Shown here: positions 34,231-46,002 of the stretch, piece by piece | Layout of the letters: every line of letters begins with the position of its first letter | Numbering within the stretch: the stretch's first letter is position 1 | Source: Nomia melanderi | Taxonomy: Eukaryota > Arthropoda > Insecta > Hymenoptera > Halictidae | Direction of reading: 5' to 3' | Length of the DNA stretch: 64,000 bases | NCBI RefSeq assembly: GCF_051020985.1 | Contig: NC_135002.1 | Span: 3,162,001 to 3,226,000, forward strand | Position numbers and translations under genes: made by a program | The notes under the pieces: generated by a model | Databases searched by the model: none | Seen by the model: only the letters and a program-made list of their open reading frames with translations | What the model was told of the DNA's origin: nothing

Positions 34231-34634
34231 TCCTCGATCGGTCTCCTAGGTGGTTCGAACTGCGACTGGTTCCGCTCGTGTCAGGAGAGACAGAAGCACG
34301 GCGTGCTTCAGGGGGAGGGTGGCTCGGTCCGGTAGCTCTCTCGCTGAGGGGTGGGGATGGCCGACTATGTTTCGCCGTCGGGGACGCGCAAGCGGGACAG
34401 AGGGTGCGGAGGGAAGGGCAGTCAGAGGGTCAGAGGGAGAGAGAGGTCCGACGTCGCGAATTCTGACGAGAGTTTGATTTAACCACCCGTTTGCACCCTC
34501 GCTGATCGTTAGCCGGAGTTGTTTCGATCTTTATTAGCGCGGGGATCACTGTTATTGGATCGGCGCGGGGCTCGGACCGGCGCGGAATCTGCGTTGCGTG
34601 AACACGTGTCATGGGAGGTCCGTTGTACGGAGGT

Positions 34635-34960
34635 TCTGCTGTTTGAACGTCGCATTAAGCGAATGGATCGTTGGTCTCTGAATGGTTTGTTGGTTGAACG
34701 CTCCGTTATTCGACGCTTTGTTGTTTGAGCGCTTTGTCATCCGATGCTCCGTTGTTTGGGCGCTTTGCTATTTATACGTTCCGTTGTTTCGATAGTTCGT
34801 TATTAAAGGCTTTGTTATTTGAGCGCTTTGTTATTCGACGCTTCGTTGTTCGAACGCCTTGCCATTTGAACGGGCCGCTGTGTAAACGTTCTGTAATACG
34901 AACGTTTTGTTTGAAGATTCTGTAACGTTAACCTCGTGATATTTGAACGTTCTGTTAAAT
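34635..34960. repeat. Degenerate 15-16 bp minisatellite
   Basis: About 15-20 imperfect units of the form CGCTTTGTTRTTYGA repeat in register from about 34640 to 34960, with variants such as CGCTCCGTTATTCGA and CGTTCCGTTGTTTCG. No coding sequence. Confidence 0.75.
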
Positions 34961-37919
34961 TCAGTGCCGAATGGTTGTTTTTCTGTTGCCCGAACACTTT
35001 TGTTCTGCAAATTAGCTCGCATAATGTAGCGTCTGCTGTGTATTCGGGAGCATAGCTGGGGGATACGTGTTGCCCGCGGTATTGTGTTTTCGAATGTGTT
35101 ACCAGCCGACTCGTGGGTGGGCTAATGCGAGCGGTTCGCGGGATTAATCGGGATCGTTGCTGGGAATGGCGTGTTTACGAGGAGAGATCTTCGAGATGTG
35201 GTCAGGATTCTACTGGCGCTATGGGGAGCGTGTTCGTTTAGTCAATTTGTTTTTTCCTTTCGTAGGAGGGAACGTGTTTGTAGGTCTCTAGGCTTGTTTG
35301 CTCGGGATCTGATTGATGCTTTATTGTAGCAGACTCGGTAGTCGTCGGACGTATGCTGGAACAGATTCAGATGGTACAGGATTATTCTATTCTGCTGTTT
35401 TTTCCAGACTCTTGTGTACCAAGAAGACACTCCGTTAAGTGAGGACGTCATCTTGGAAGCTAATTGAATCGTAAACATTGCAGATTAATTTAATTGGAGT
35501 TTCAGGATTGTAAGTACAGATTCGTGCTTAATTTTCGTTGCGTCGAGCAGAGCACCGTGGCCAGAAAATCAATAGACGTTGAAAATGTTCCAAGTTCCCA
35601 TTGAATGCAACGGAGAAACAAGAAACAATTCGCACAACTTTTCCCTTTGTTTCTGGTTCCTTTGCGGCTCGTGTAACCTGCAGCATAAAGAATTCGTCTG
35701 TTGTACGTACAGAGTGAGCCAGGATAATCTACTTAGAAAGTTCGCTAAGGAGGTACGCACACATCCGTGTTCGCGGAAGGTGGAAATGGCAAGTTACGTA
35801 CGGACTTGCGTATGAATTTCCTTTGGATGTGTTCTAACTTCGTGTACCGTTGCCATTCATTTCGTTTTATGTTTACGGTCAATGAAATTGCATTAGCCGC
35901 GTATAATGCACGGATATCTACATTTCATTGTGGTCGATCATTTCAGAAACTCATTTTCATTCAGTCGTTCCATATAAATGTTTTTTATTATACCGTACCG
36001 GCGTATGGATGACGTAAATCTTAAATCAAATCGCGAATCCTTTACCGAGTCCCAATATCCGTACTACGTTACGACTGTTCCCATTTCCATGGAAAGCTTC
36101 CAACATCGACGAAACGATGTTCTTCCACAATATGAAGCTTGTTCCATTAGCAATCAATATTTTATGCCAAGAGTTCGGTGCGTCCGAGGGCGATCAAAAT
36201 TACCGCAGCGTTTTACCAGAAACGACTACCAATTTTGTTGCTTAACAACTGGGATCGAACGCGAGAGCCCATTTTCGGAGGATTCGAAGAGCGGCCGGCC
36301 CCTGAGCTATATTACTTTAATTATAGCGCAACAAGTTTGAGATTACTTTCTCGCTGGGTGGGGAAACGGAGTTTCCTGGATATTGGATACTTAATATGCT
36401 CCAAGTTGCCTCGGTTAATTCATTTTAAATAGCCGTAATAACTGCGTTAAGCCATAAAGTTCGGTTGTTCCCGAGACGAAGATGTTTTACCTTCGAATTG
36501 ACAACGATGTTCAGAATTACAGGCAACGAAGTTAGACAGAAAATGCCCAACGATTATTACGATCATTAAAAGTTCATTTCTTTCATTACATTGTATCCCT
36601 ATATATGTCACAAGGAGAAAACAGACAAACTCTATTTTTGAATGAAAACCTATGCATTGTATATATCTAGAACTGAAAAGCCTTCATGGCATTCTTTCCT
36701 CTGTTTTCGAAAAATTGAGTTTCAAGTTGGCATATTACTGTAATAAGACGATAAGTATGTTACAACAATAAAATACAAGTAACTTTGAGATTATCAATCG
36801 AAGTAAAACAAACAAAAACGGAGGAAAAAGAATTCCAAGCATGGAGACAGATTTTTGTCTGGCCCTCTCCTTGTCAGACGTTAATTTCAGTCTTCCTTTT
36901 TTTGATTAATATTATTAATTCATCGTGGGTGACAATTAAAGGAATTTTCTGCGCGAAAGTCAGAACCAGAAGGGATTAACCCGTCGAGAAACAGGTTGCG
37001 GAAGAATCATTGGAATTACCCGTTGATTGAAAACGCAGAGGGGCGAGGGGCGGAGGGATTCTGAAGTGGTCGGATTCGGTTCTCGCGATAACGAAGACCG
37101 AGCTAAATCCGAGGGAAAAATCTCGCCGGATAAGAGGCTTAGACACGAGCGAAACCTGCGAAGTGCGAGGAGCAAAAACTGTTATTCTAATTACAGAACT
37201 ATCGCCGGAGAACTCCTTCGAGTTTGAAAACCGCAGAGCGTTAATGGAACTCTTTGAAAACGTCTCGAGAAACTTTCGAAACCTGCGAATTTCCGGGGGA
37301 CTCTTATAGATTAAAGTCGTTAGCTTTACTCTCTGAGTATCTTCAAGTTCTAGTGCTAATACTAAATCCTTAAGTATTATATATAAACGATTAAATCAGT
37401 TTACGGTTCGTTTTATGGAGTGAATCACTTTAGCATCTGAATGTCTCGAATATCTTTTACACAATAATTGCACCGACTACACTGTAAGTTTCTCTAAAAT
37501 TCCAAAGAATAAATTACCATATCGCTTCCAAATCAACCACTCTATCGAAAGGAACATCACTCAAACTCTCAACAAGTGCAGTCGTCCCCACTCTAAAAGA
37601 TAACATCATGAAAAGAGAAAATTGAAACCTCCATCGTCCCATGCATACATTCATCTCTACAGCACCCGAAATCCTCAGGCTCAACGTCGAAACGAAAAAA
37701 CCCAAAAGACGCGATCGATCTCCCAAATGCTAAACCTCGAAGAATGCCTGCACCCACCCCCGAATCCACCGTTCACATGCCTCCGCCGACCGAAGCTCGG
37801 GGAGCAAAAAATGGCAGAACCAGAAGGACAAGATTAATCGGTGAAAAAGCAGCGCAAAAAACCGTGACGGCGCACAGGGGCGACAAGGGGTCGCATTGTG
37901 AGCGCAACGGGGGTGTAGG
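34961..37919. other. Long non-coding stretch
   Basis: No exon, RNA gene or transposon end could be supported. Open frames at 35579-36432 lack any recognisable motif. Composition becomes C-rich and G-poor around 37600-37800. Confidence 0.3.
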
Positions 37920-38400
37920 TGAGTAACGGGTCAGGTTAGGGTTAGGGTGAAAGTGACGAAGATCGCGGCGGCCGTCGGCAGGGGTAGGGGGAGCGATAAT
38001 ATCGGCGGACAGAGGCGCAGGACACGCGGTGCCCCGTCGAAGAAGTCGCGAAGGAGGGAAGAGGACGACGCCGAGGGACGGAAGAGGACCAAAGAGGACG
38101 CGACGCCGGCGCGAGAGAAACCCCGTAGGTCAAGGTCGTCCCGCAGGTGGCGTGGAGGCCCGTGGTACGGCCCTGAAGCCCCACTCGACCGCCAGAAAGC
38201 TTCGTTGCAGGACGATCTTTCGCCACCACCGTGTCGAGATCGATATACCCCAGCCCGGTGAAGCTGAACCCTCTCTCTCCCTCCCTCTTTCGCGTTTTAC
38301 CGCGCGCCCCGTCTCTGTCCTTCTCGCCGGCGTGCAGGGGAAACTGGCCTGCTGCTCCTCCTGCAACACGGAGAGACTGATAAGGGTCGCTGGGCTCCAC
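37920..38400. other. GC-rich island without a supported gene
   Basis: CpG- and purine-rich DNA with long open frames in several phases on both strands, which is expected where stop codons are rare. A GTGTAG|GTGAGT donor-like site is at 37919. It could be a promoter or first exon, but nothing confirms it. Confidence 0.3.
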
Positions 38401-38639
38401 CGCGGAATCGATCAGCTCCCTCGGTTCGTTAACCTATTTACACGGCCGGATATTTATTCGGAGATATTGCGCGGGGCGGGGGACAATTTAATTATCAGAT
38501 GAAATTGATGGAATTACAACTGCCAACGGCACCGGCCAGTTTTTCGAACCGGTTTCGGGGGTGGAATTCTAGTTCGAGTGGCGGGTAGTTGTTCTTGGAC
38601 GGGACGCTTTGCTTTCGGATGCTTGCGGACTCGATGGTG
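38401..38639. other. Non-coding, nothing recognised
   Basis: Transition from the GC-rich island to a C-poor tandem repeat. Confidence 0.3.
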
Positions 38640-38985
38640 GGCTGCTTTGGGGATGTTTGGGAATTGAATGGTGAATTAAGGGGTGTTTGGCTTTGAAGTT
38701 TGGATGGGGTTTCTTTTGGGAGGAAGCGTTTTATATATGATTTGTTGGGTTGCTTTGGGGAATGTTTGTGAATTGAATAGTGAGTTAAGGGGTGTTTGGC
38801 TTTGAAGTTTGGATGAGGTTTCTTTTGGGAGGAAATGTTTTATATATGATTTGTTGGGTTGATTTAGGGAATGTTTGGGAATTGAATAGTGAGTTAAGGG
38901 GTGTTTGGCTTTGAAAGTTTGGATGGGGGTTGATTTCTTTTGGAAGGAAATGTTTTATATATGATTTGTTGTGTTGCTTATCTAG
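38640..38985. repeat. C-poor tandem repeat, ~109 bp unit, about three copies
   Basis: The GCTTTGGGGAATGTTTG block recurs at 38643, 38752 and (as GATTTAGGGAATGTTTGG) 38861. Each is followed by GTTAAGGGGTGTTTGGCTTT and TTTTATATATGATTTGTTG. C is nearly absent from the plus strand. Confidence 0.8.
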
Positions 38986-39779
38986 GATGATGTTGAAGAA
39001 TTGTTTCTAGGATGGAATGGTTATTTATTCAATTAGTTTCTCATTGGTATTTGGTGTGTGTTCTGGTATTCTTTGTATTCCGGTTTATGTGTTCGGCGTT
39101 GTGACTTTTATTTCGTCATAACGTTTCTATCGCGGTAAATTACTTTCAGGCATACTTGGCCGGCACGTTACGTATCAGAATTTATACGAGGCGCGGTTAT
39201 CAAACATTTCGTTTCGCAGTTCACGGTTCGCTGGTCTTGTTTCGTTCCGGAATTCGGGCCAATAATTAATTAACACTGCGGCGCAAACATACTTTCAATA
39301 ATCCGTCTCTAATAAATAATGAGTCGCGGCGCGTTTCGTGCTTCGCCTTGCGCATCGATTTGATTAATTCATTAAACTTTTCGGAACGCGATGACATTAA
39401 ACAAACGAGAACAACGGGGACAATGGAAAGATCACAGGGGTCGCGTGCCATCGCCTTTCATTTGATCAAAGAGCAATTCTACGCCAGTTAACGTGGAAAA
39501 TTATAAAATGAACGAGCATCCAAAGATCGTGAGAAATAATCTATATTCAATTAAACCATTCACTTCAAAGTGATCCACAAAATGGAACATAGAAAATTTG
39601 AGAAAATCACCTACTTGAAGAACCGATTCAGTGTCCGAACAGTAAAATTTGAATACATCAAATGAGTTGACTATTAGAAGTTAACTATTTCGATCTGCGA
39701 AGGATTTAATTTATAATTCATATATTTATTATCATTTATTACATGTTCATTGTTCTGCGTCACAAGTTCCTAATCTCAT
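38986..39779. other. Non-coding, nothing recognised
   Basis: Intergenic or intronic sequence without gene signals. Confidence 0.3.
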
Positions 39780-39930
39780 TAATTCCTGAATAAATACATA
39801 ACGAAAGAAGTAAGCAAATGAATAAACAACCAAACAAGTAAATAAGTAAATAAATAACTAAACAAGTAAATAAACAAGTCGCCAAACAAATAAATAACCG
39901 AACAATTAAATCAGTAGACGAATAAATTAT
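39780..39930. repeat. Low-complexity AAATAAGT-type repeat
   Basis: Irregular 4- and 8-base units such as AAATAAGTAAATAAATAACT and AACAAGTAAATAAACAAG. Confidence 0.75.
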
Positions 39931-40503
39931 CCGAGGAAACCAATCTCCCGTCACTCCACGCCCCAAGCATTAGAAGATTAAAAATGGCGGACCCTTTTCA
40001 CAGCGAAGAGGACAGCGCCGAAGATGGAATTCGCAATACAGCCGCGTTTTATGCAGCTCGCGACGCCGCGTAACGCGTATTTCGCGCGTCGACCATAAAT
40101 ATTTCTTTGCTCGCGCGAGAAGTTCCCCGCCAGACGTTCCACGGCCGTTTTTCACTGGATTTTCCTCGAGGGCGCAATACGCTCTGCACAAGACGGAACC
40201 GATTGGGCGTCCACGGCGAATAATGTGTATCGTCGAAGAATCGAATCGCGCGGACCGGGCGCACGGGGATTCGTACGCGAAAGTTCGCTGTTCCGTTCGC
40301 GTGATTTCTATCTGATTTGTCAGCGTTCTCCCATTGGGAGCCTCGTTCCTTTTCGCGGCGACAGCCATTCGAGAACGGTGGGCACCGTTCAATTTTCAGA
40401 AACGAGAAATCCTGTTGCTGCGCGCGCGAGTTGTTACTAAATCAACCCTTTTAACGCTTTGCCGCGTCACTCAAATATGGGCGATACCGTACTTTATATA
40501 AAC
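39931..40503. other. Non-coding, nothing recognised
   Basis: A CpG-rich segment with open frames on both strands but no recognisable protein. Confidence 0.3.
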
Positions 40504-40725
40504 TTAACCCTTTGAACTCCGTAGGCTCCAATATTGCACCAGTTCTAATATTAAATATTTTATTAAACTACCTTAAGATTATTAGATCTTCCAAATATAC
40601 GTTCGTACTGAGAAGAGAATTAAAGGTCTAAGAAATGTTATAACATTGTTAATGTTCAGGACTACTATCAAAATTGGTAGAAGTTACTGATATATGACAA
40701 AACTACGTGCAGTGCAAAGGGTTAA
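40504..40725. mobile_element. TTAA-bounded MITE, family C
   Basis: From TTAACCCTTTGAACTCCGTAG to AGTGCAAAGGGTTAA is the full span, with intact TTAA on both sides. Shared interior: GGCTCCAATATTGCACCAG. 222 bp, non-coding. Confidence 0.7.
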
Positions 40726-41527
40726 GGAAAGTAGATATAAAGCACAATATATTTAGACTAATATTTTTAATTGAAAGTATCATCATTAACATGTAAAATA
40801 CAACGACTCGCGTTAAGAATTAGGGGTTGAAACCTTCCAAAAGTCCTGTCGCTGTCAAGTGTAACTAAAATAGCCGAGTTCCCGGTTTCAATAACTCGAG
40901 AGACTCTATTCGAAGTGTAATAATAGAGACACGAAATTTTTCCGGCGATTACGTGCTCCATAAAGCCACCCTTAAACCGCTGACAGCCCCAACGCAATGC
41001 AGAAAAGGGAGGCCGCGCTATTACGGCGAAGCTGCCGGTCGAAGTTCCGTAGTTCGCAGTTCCTAGACGCTGAAAACTTGCGGAAGAATGTTCCCAAGGG
41101 CGCGCCCGTCGGCGAAAGTTCCGCCCCTCGGGTCTCCTTTAACCCCTACGGCGACTAGATTAAAGGGGAGTTCGCGTGGGACAGCCGGATAGGTTTTGCC
41201 GGGCTTCCGATTATCGTCTTTAATCCTTTTGTGACTAAAAGTGACTGCAGCAGACCGTCAGTGAACATTTCTTGCTGCTCAAAGGGATTCCCGGGTCTTA
41301 AGAGTAGGATAGACACAGCGGAAGTCACCTTAGAGGCCAAACTTCAGCGCGATCCACTTAAGGGTTGATCTCTTAATTCTGTAACGTTGACTTTTCTTTG
41401 CTTACCTTCTTATGCTAGTAATCTCATTCTTGAGAATACTATTATTGTGTCTTTTTTTAGTGTGACTTTGATTGCTTTTAATTTGGATTGACTGTGTATT
41501 TATTCTTATTTTAGGTATTACTGTTTA
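40726..41527. other. Non-coding, nothing recognised
   Basis: A region bracketed by TTTAACCCCTACGGCG (about 41140) and CTTAAGGGTTGA (about 41367) may be an old TTAA-type element, but its termini do not pair well. Confidence 0.3.
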
Positions 41528-41755
41528 TTGTTAGTGATGGCATTGATATTTATTTCTATTGGTGATAGTATTAGTATTTATTTCTATTAGTGATAGTATT
41601 AGTATTCATTTCTATTATTAGTGATAGTATTAGTATTCATTTCTGTTATTAGTGATAGTATTAGTATTTATTTCTCTTATTAGTGATAGTATTGGTATTT
41701 ACTTCTATTATTAGTGATAGTATTAGTATTCATTTATGTTACTAGTAGTATTCTT
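41528..41755. repeat. 31 bp tandem repeat, about six to seven copies
   Basis: GTGATAGTATTAGTATT starts at 41562, 41590, 41621, 41652, 41683 and 41714, with one 28-base and otherwise 31-base spacing. Each unit continues CATTTCTATTATTA or a close variant. Confidence 0.85.
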
Positions 41756-42498
41756 CATTGTCAGCATTCGTATTATTAGCGATAGTATTCGTTTCTTCCA
41801 TTAGCACCAAATTCCTCTGCCATTGTTTCTTCTACTCCTTTCCCCGCATTTCTCGAAATTCAACATTCGCAGCATCGCAGAACGTTCATTCACTTAGCAA
41901 AACATCTTGGAATATTCAGCTCGTGATTGAGTTCCAGCGCGTCGCGAAGCTCCCAGATGCAGCTCTAACGTACTCGGCGGTCGTCTCCGTAACGAAACGG
42001 CGAAATTGAATATTTCCCCATGAGCGGCAGCAAAGATCCGAATTTAAGGGTTCCGCGGAAGAGTTTCAAGGTTGCGCCTCGGCCGGCCACGACCGCACCC
42101 CCTGGGGGCGCACTTTGAAAATCGCGCGAGCGCCGTTCACGTTCTCCGGGATTTGTCTTGGGGGATTCATTTTTAACGGGAACTCGCCGCGAGGAGGAAA
42201 CTTGAAAATGGAAAATTAAACCGTGAGTAAGCTGCGCCCGGATTACAAGAGTTTAGAAAGTTCATTTTTCACTGTTGTCCTCCCTCTCCGGGCGCACGTG
42301 CGATGTATCTTGATTTGGGACACGCGTATTTCGCGCTGGCTTCTTACTGATTTACAGCGGTAGTAATTTTTCCGATGGAAGTTCGTTCGTTGAATGCGAA
42401 GTTTCTGAAATATCGTCTTGACACTTTATCTGCCACTCGAGATCGAAGCTTTGCCCTTTGCACCCGAGAGATAATGAGAGATAATGAATTAATTCATC
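41756..42498. other. Non-coding, nothing recognised
   Basis: CpG-containing sequence around 42060-42330 has no coding or RNA signature that I can support. Confidence 0.3.
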
Positions 42499-42717
42499 TT
42501 AGCACTAGAACTACCGTTCCAGTCAAGATGACTGGTTTCGATTTTTTTGTGTAACAATCATTGATATCTTCGAAGCATTGAATATTCGAAATGATTTTGA
42601 AAATAGTTTCATTTCAGTACTATAATGAATCTGAAGAAACTGAAAATAATCTATTGTTACAATTTTTATAGGAATTGCATATTAATCATATTAAATGCTC
42701 GGTAGTTCTAGTGTCAA
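42499..42717. mobile_element. piggyBac-like MITE related to the 47130 element end
   Basis: It starts TTAGCACTAGAACTACCG and ends CGGTAGTTCTAGTGTCAA, a 14 bp inverted repeat with decayed TTAA flanks. Next to the left TIR is CCAGTCAAGATGACTGG, an inner palindrome. The same order (CACTA..CTACCG, then CCAGTCAAATGACTGG) occurs at 47130-47205 next to transposase-tail coding sequence. Non-coding, 219 bp. Confidence 0.65.
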
Positions 42718-43203
42718 TCTGCAGTCTGAGAATTCTAACAAGGAACTGTTAAAGAATTTTCCAGTTGAGCGATGCCAACTGGTAAATTGAATTTATGATT
42801 GCATCGCATGCTACGAACGCGAGACTATTATAACTGAATGAAAGGGGCGAGGGAAGAATTAAATAAATACACAGAAGACAAACAACGCTGCAAGGAAACG
42901 TGCATCGAATAATAATTGAACGTGACCAAGAATCGGCGGTAATAATTAAGGAACGTTGATAATTGCACCGAGAAAGATGCAGTTCGCAGTGTCTCCCTCC
43001 ACTCGGGCCACTGTTTACGATCGCAATGGGTGGCGCACTCCGTAATCCCGTCTCGTAATTAGAATAGCGGTTTCCAAGACGGAGGAGGAACACGTCGGAA
43101 GTGGTCCCGACCGTCTCGAGTTAAATAATGGAAAACGTCGGATCGCGGGAGGAAATATTTCCGCTGAGAAAGTTTCCATTGTGACGCTTAATTTCCCTTC
43201 TGC
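42718..43203. other. Non-coding, nothing recognised
   Basis: A 114-residue minus-strand open frame at 42749-43093 shows no family features. Confidence 0.3.
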
Positions 43204-43233
43204 TAACAGCGTCGCGTATATGCGACGCTGTTA
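43204..43233. repeat. 12 bp perfect inverted repeat (hairpin)
   Basis: TAACAGCGTCGC and GCGACGCTGTTA flank GTATAT. A short strong hairpin without a T-tract terminator or recognised element around it. Confidence 0.65.
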
Positions 43234-43557
43234 TTTTAATTTCCCGATTTTCCTTCTTGCATCCGGCGTCATAGTGATGTGACAAGTGTTATTTATCAGT
43301 TTATGATAACCGGTTGCATAGAATCGTGCTGCAATTGATCGAGTAGTAACACAATAAAATGGAGTATGTTCAGCGAATAATTAGTTTTCAATTCTTGAGC
43401 AATGATTGTACTGGTTAGTTTGAAATTGATGACAAGATTGTAGATATTCACGCAAATTCAAAGTGTTAAGAATATAATTAGGAAAGAATATAATCAGAAT
43501 TACGATTGAAAATTGTTTTCCCTGATGGACACTGCAAAAGCTTTGGGTATTTCATAC
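43234..43557. other. Non-coding, nothing recognised
   Basis: AT-rich sequence between a hairpin and a MITE. Confidence 0.3.
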
Positions 43558-43800
43558 TTAACCCTCTATGGGCCGAATTTTTGTTCACGATCATAACAAA
43601 ATCTATGTAGTACAAAATTAATAAATATCCACACATGAATACGAATTAACAATATATTCAATAGTTTCAATAATTTCATCAAACGAATATATTTCGTAAC
43701 TTTCGTTATTCACCACTTTGAGTGCAAAATGAAATAAATCAGCAAGATGCCACTATACTGACACGTGACTTCAAAGTTACATGAGCCTATAGAGAGTTGA
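43558..43800. mobile_element. TTAA-type MITE (family G)
   Basis: Ends TTAACCCTCTATGGGCC and GAGCCTATAGAGAGTTGA form imperfect inverted repeats with TTAA or TTGA outside. 243 bp, AT-rich, non-coding. Confidence 0.55.
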
Positions 43801-44511
43801 TTTCACTTCTGCACTTTGAAATTCCTCGTGCACGCATATTGATTAGTAGTTTATTAATGAGAATTGATAATGTGATGGAATAATATACTATCTGGCCTAT
43901 GGTGGTCGATTTTCCAATGAACGAACAGGTTAATTCCTTCACGAAGGGGTACCCCTTGTTTTCTTTTTACGATGGGAGTATATTATACAAACGCCAGGAC
44001 GCAACGCGATGCTCTCACTGCATTGTTCCGCAGCGTTATCGACTAACGCGCCTCCTATTCCCGAATTACCCGTATCTTCTGGCCGGGAAATTAATTATAC
44101 CAGGGCTCGAAATCGACGACGGCCGGTTTCAAACGAAATATTTCAAGCCTCTCGATTATTCAACGGGCATGAGGACAACGGGACGGCGGCGGCGGAGAAT
44201 CGTGACCTCGAATTTTCTTCTGGCTGGCACGAAAGGGAAATATAAATAATGAAAAATGTCCTGAATATTGGAGAAATGGGAAGAATATTGAGGGGACGTC
44301 GGGATATTAGAAATATAATAGTGGCTCGTAGAATATTCGAAATATCGGAAGTAATGACGGGAATTTTGGAATAATAGAACGGTAGAATGTTGGGTACTGC
44401 GATATTAGATTATTAGAAATATTAGAACAGTAGAATATTTGAGCATTGAAATATCACGACAGTAGAATATCACAAGATGATTAAAATAGAAAACATCGGG
44501 ATATTAGAATA
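43801..44511. other. Non-coding, partly AT-rich irregular repeats
   Basis: From about 44240 to 44510 the sequence is an irregular array of GAATATT and ATTAGAATAT words. The open frame at 43899-44249 has no recognisable domain. Confidence 0.35.
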
Positions 44512-44742
44512 TTAACCCTTAGCACTCCAGGTTTTGTAGTCTATCAGCAACTGCTAATTTTTATAGTATTCCTAGCGAAAATGAGAAATGCTGTAACGTT
44601 TCTTCGATCTTTTATTTTCCTTAGTACAAAATTTGGATGTGTGGAGAATTTAATAATTTTAGGGTAGTTTCTTTAAGATTCATTGAAATATTTAATATTA
44701 TAACTGGTGCAATATTGGAGCCTGCAGAGTTCAGAGGGTTAA
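44512..44742. mobile_element. TTAA-bounded MITE, family C (inverted copy)
   Basis: From TTAACCCTTAGCACTCCAG to GAGTTCAGAGGGTTAA, 231 bp with both TTAA copies. Reverse orientation relative to 40504-40725; the GGTGCAATATTGGAGCC block lies near the right end. Confidence 0.7.
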
Positions 44743-45321
44743 TCCTCTTCCCCGCTGGCCTGCCCGGGAATATTCGCGCCTAATGTTCTCGCGTTGTCCT
44801 TCCCGCTTTTATTTTTCTCCTTTCTCCCCCGGCTGCGATCTCTCGTAATCCTGTCGCAAATTCGAATCGCTGTGTCGGGGTTCGTTCGAATTAACTGTCC
44901 GCAGTTTGCGTACCGTTCGGAAGCCATTACAGTCACGGCCGTTCGGGGATTACAGCTTCCTGGGCGCAATTAACATTTAATTTCAGGCCTCGGTCAATTT
45001 AATTTATTTGCCGGGGAAATTGTGTCGTTACCGAAACGGGCGGCTTGTATTTCGATTATATATATATTGTATATTTCTTGCAATGTCCCTTTGATATTAT
45101 AATATTGTCGTTTCGATCATTTGGCTTTGATTTTTTTGTCTGTAGCTTTTTTGGATTTCAACGTTTAATGTTGCGATGTTCTAGTTTTCATTATTTTAGT
45201 GGTACAATGTTCTAATGCTATGGTGCTCTGATGTTTCAATATTATAGTATGATAATTTAATATTCTAATATTCTAATATTCCTAGTATTCCATTAATTTA
45301 ATATTCTAGTACATTAATGCT
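44743..45321. other. Non-coding, AT-rich at the right
   Basis: The GC-containing left part has no supported gene. From about 45060 to 45320 there are many ATTCTAATATTC-like words. Confidence 0.3.
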
Positions 45322-45555
45322 TTAATCCTTTGAACTCTGTATGCTGCAATATTGCACCAGTTCTAATATCAAATATTTTAATGAATTAAAGAAACTACCC
45401 TAAAATTATTAAATTCTCCACATATCCAAATTTTGTACTAAAAAGAAAAATAAAAGATCGAAGAAATGTTCATTTCTAATTTTCACTAGGAATACTATAA
45501 AAATTAGTTGCAGTTGCTGATAGATTACGAAACAACCTGGAGTGCTAAGGGTTAA
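45322..45555. mobile_element. TTAA-bounded MITE, family C
   Basis: Starts TTAATCCTTTGAACTCTG, contains GCAATATTGCACCAG, and ends GGAGTGCTAAGGGTTAA. Its right TTAA (45552-45555) also serves as the left TTAA of the next element. Confidence 0.68.
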
Positions 45556-45830
45556 CGCGTTGTTGACCGGTCACGAGTTAACTCGCGTTTGCACTTGCAT
45601 TAGCCATTTCAATTTCTGAAACGCAGGGCAATATGGAATGTTGCAAAAGCGAAATATACAAAGTTATATACAAGATATGCCGAAAGTTTCATTTCAATTC
45701 ATTATACACAAATAAAGTATATTGAAGTTTATTTAGATTATTTCACTTTCATACTTGATTACAGAATAATAACCGGTGACATGGGATGGCATTTGCGTAA
45801 AATTGCCGGTCAACAATGTGTCAACACGTT
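45552..45830. mobile_element. TTAA-type element (family F) sharing a TTAA with its neighbour
   Basis: Left end TTAACGCGTTGTTGACCGGTC pairs with the right-hand GCCGGTCAACAATGTGTCAA (about 45808-45827), an inverted repeat of about 20 bases. An inner ACCGGTGACATGGG lies just inside. Non-coding, about 280 bp. Confidence 0.55.
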
Positions 45831-45966
45831 CGCGGACGTTAACGCTGCAGCATTCGTTTCCATTGTGATGCGAAATGACACGGACGCTGTAACATTGAAA
45901 TTCATAAGCCACATTGTCATGAATTTAATTCTATATAGCCTTAACTGTTTGAAATTATTATGCACT

Positions 45967-46002
45967 TTAACCCTCGGAGTACGGCATTTGGCTGAGGGTT
46001 AA
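45967..46002. repeat. 36 bp mini-palindrome bounded by TTAA
   Basis: TTAACCCTC at the left and GAGGGTTAA at the right enclose 18 bases. It looks like the fused termini of a TTAA-type element with almost no interior left. Confidence 0.6.

Noticed and set aside
34250..34265. GGTTCGAACTGC resembling a tRNA T-arm
   Set aside because: No matching acceptor stem or D-arm within range.
35569..35815. Overlapping open frames on both strands with Cys-rich translation
   Set aside because: No recognisable motif, no splice signals, and frames open on both strands at once.
37930..37945. GGTTAGGGTTAGGG, telomere-like
   Set aside because: Only two units, and of the vertebrate TTAGGG type; insect telomeres are TTAGG. 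Taken as chance.
37942..38502. Overlapping open frames of 104-157 codons on both strands
   Set aside because: Stop-poor GC-rich DNA gives long frames in several phases at once; none has recognisable motifs.
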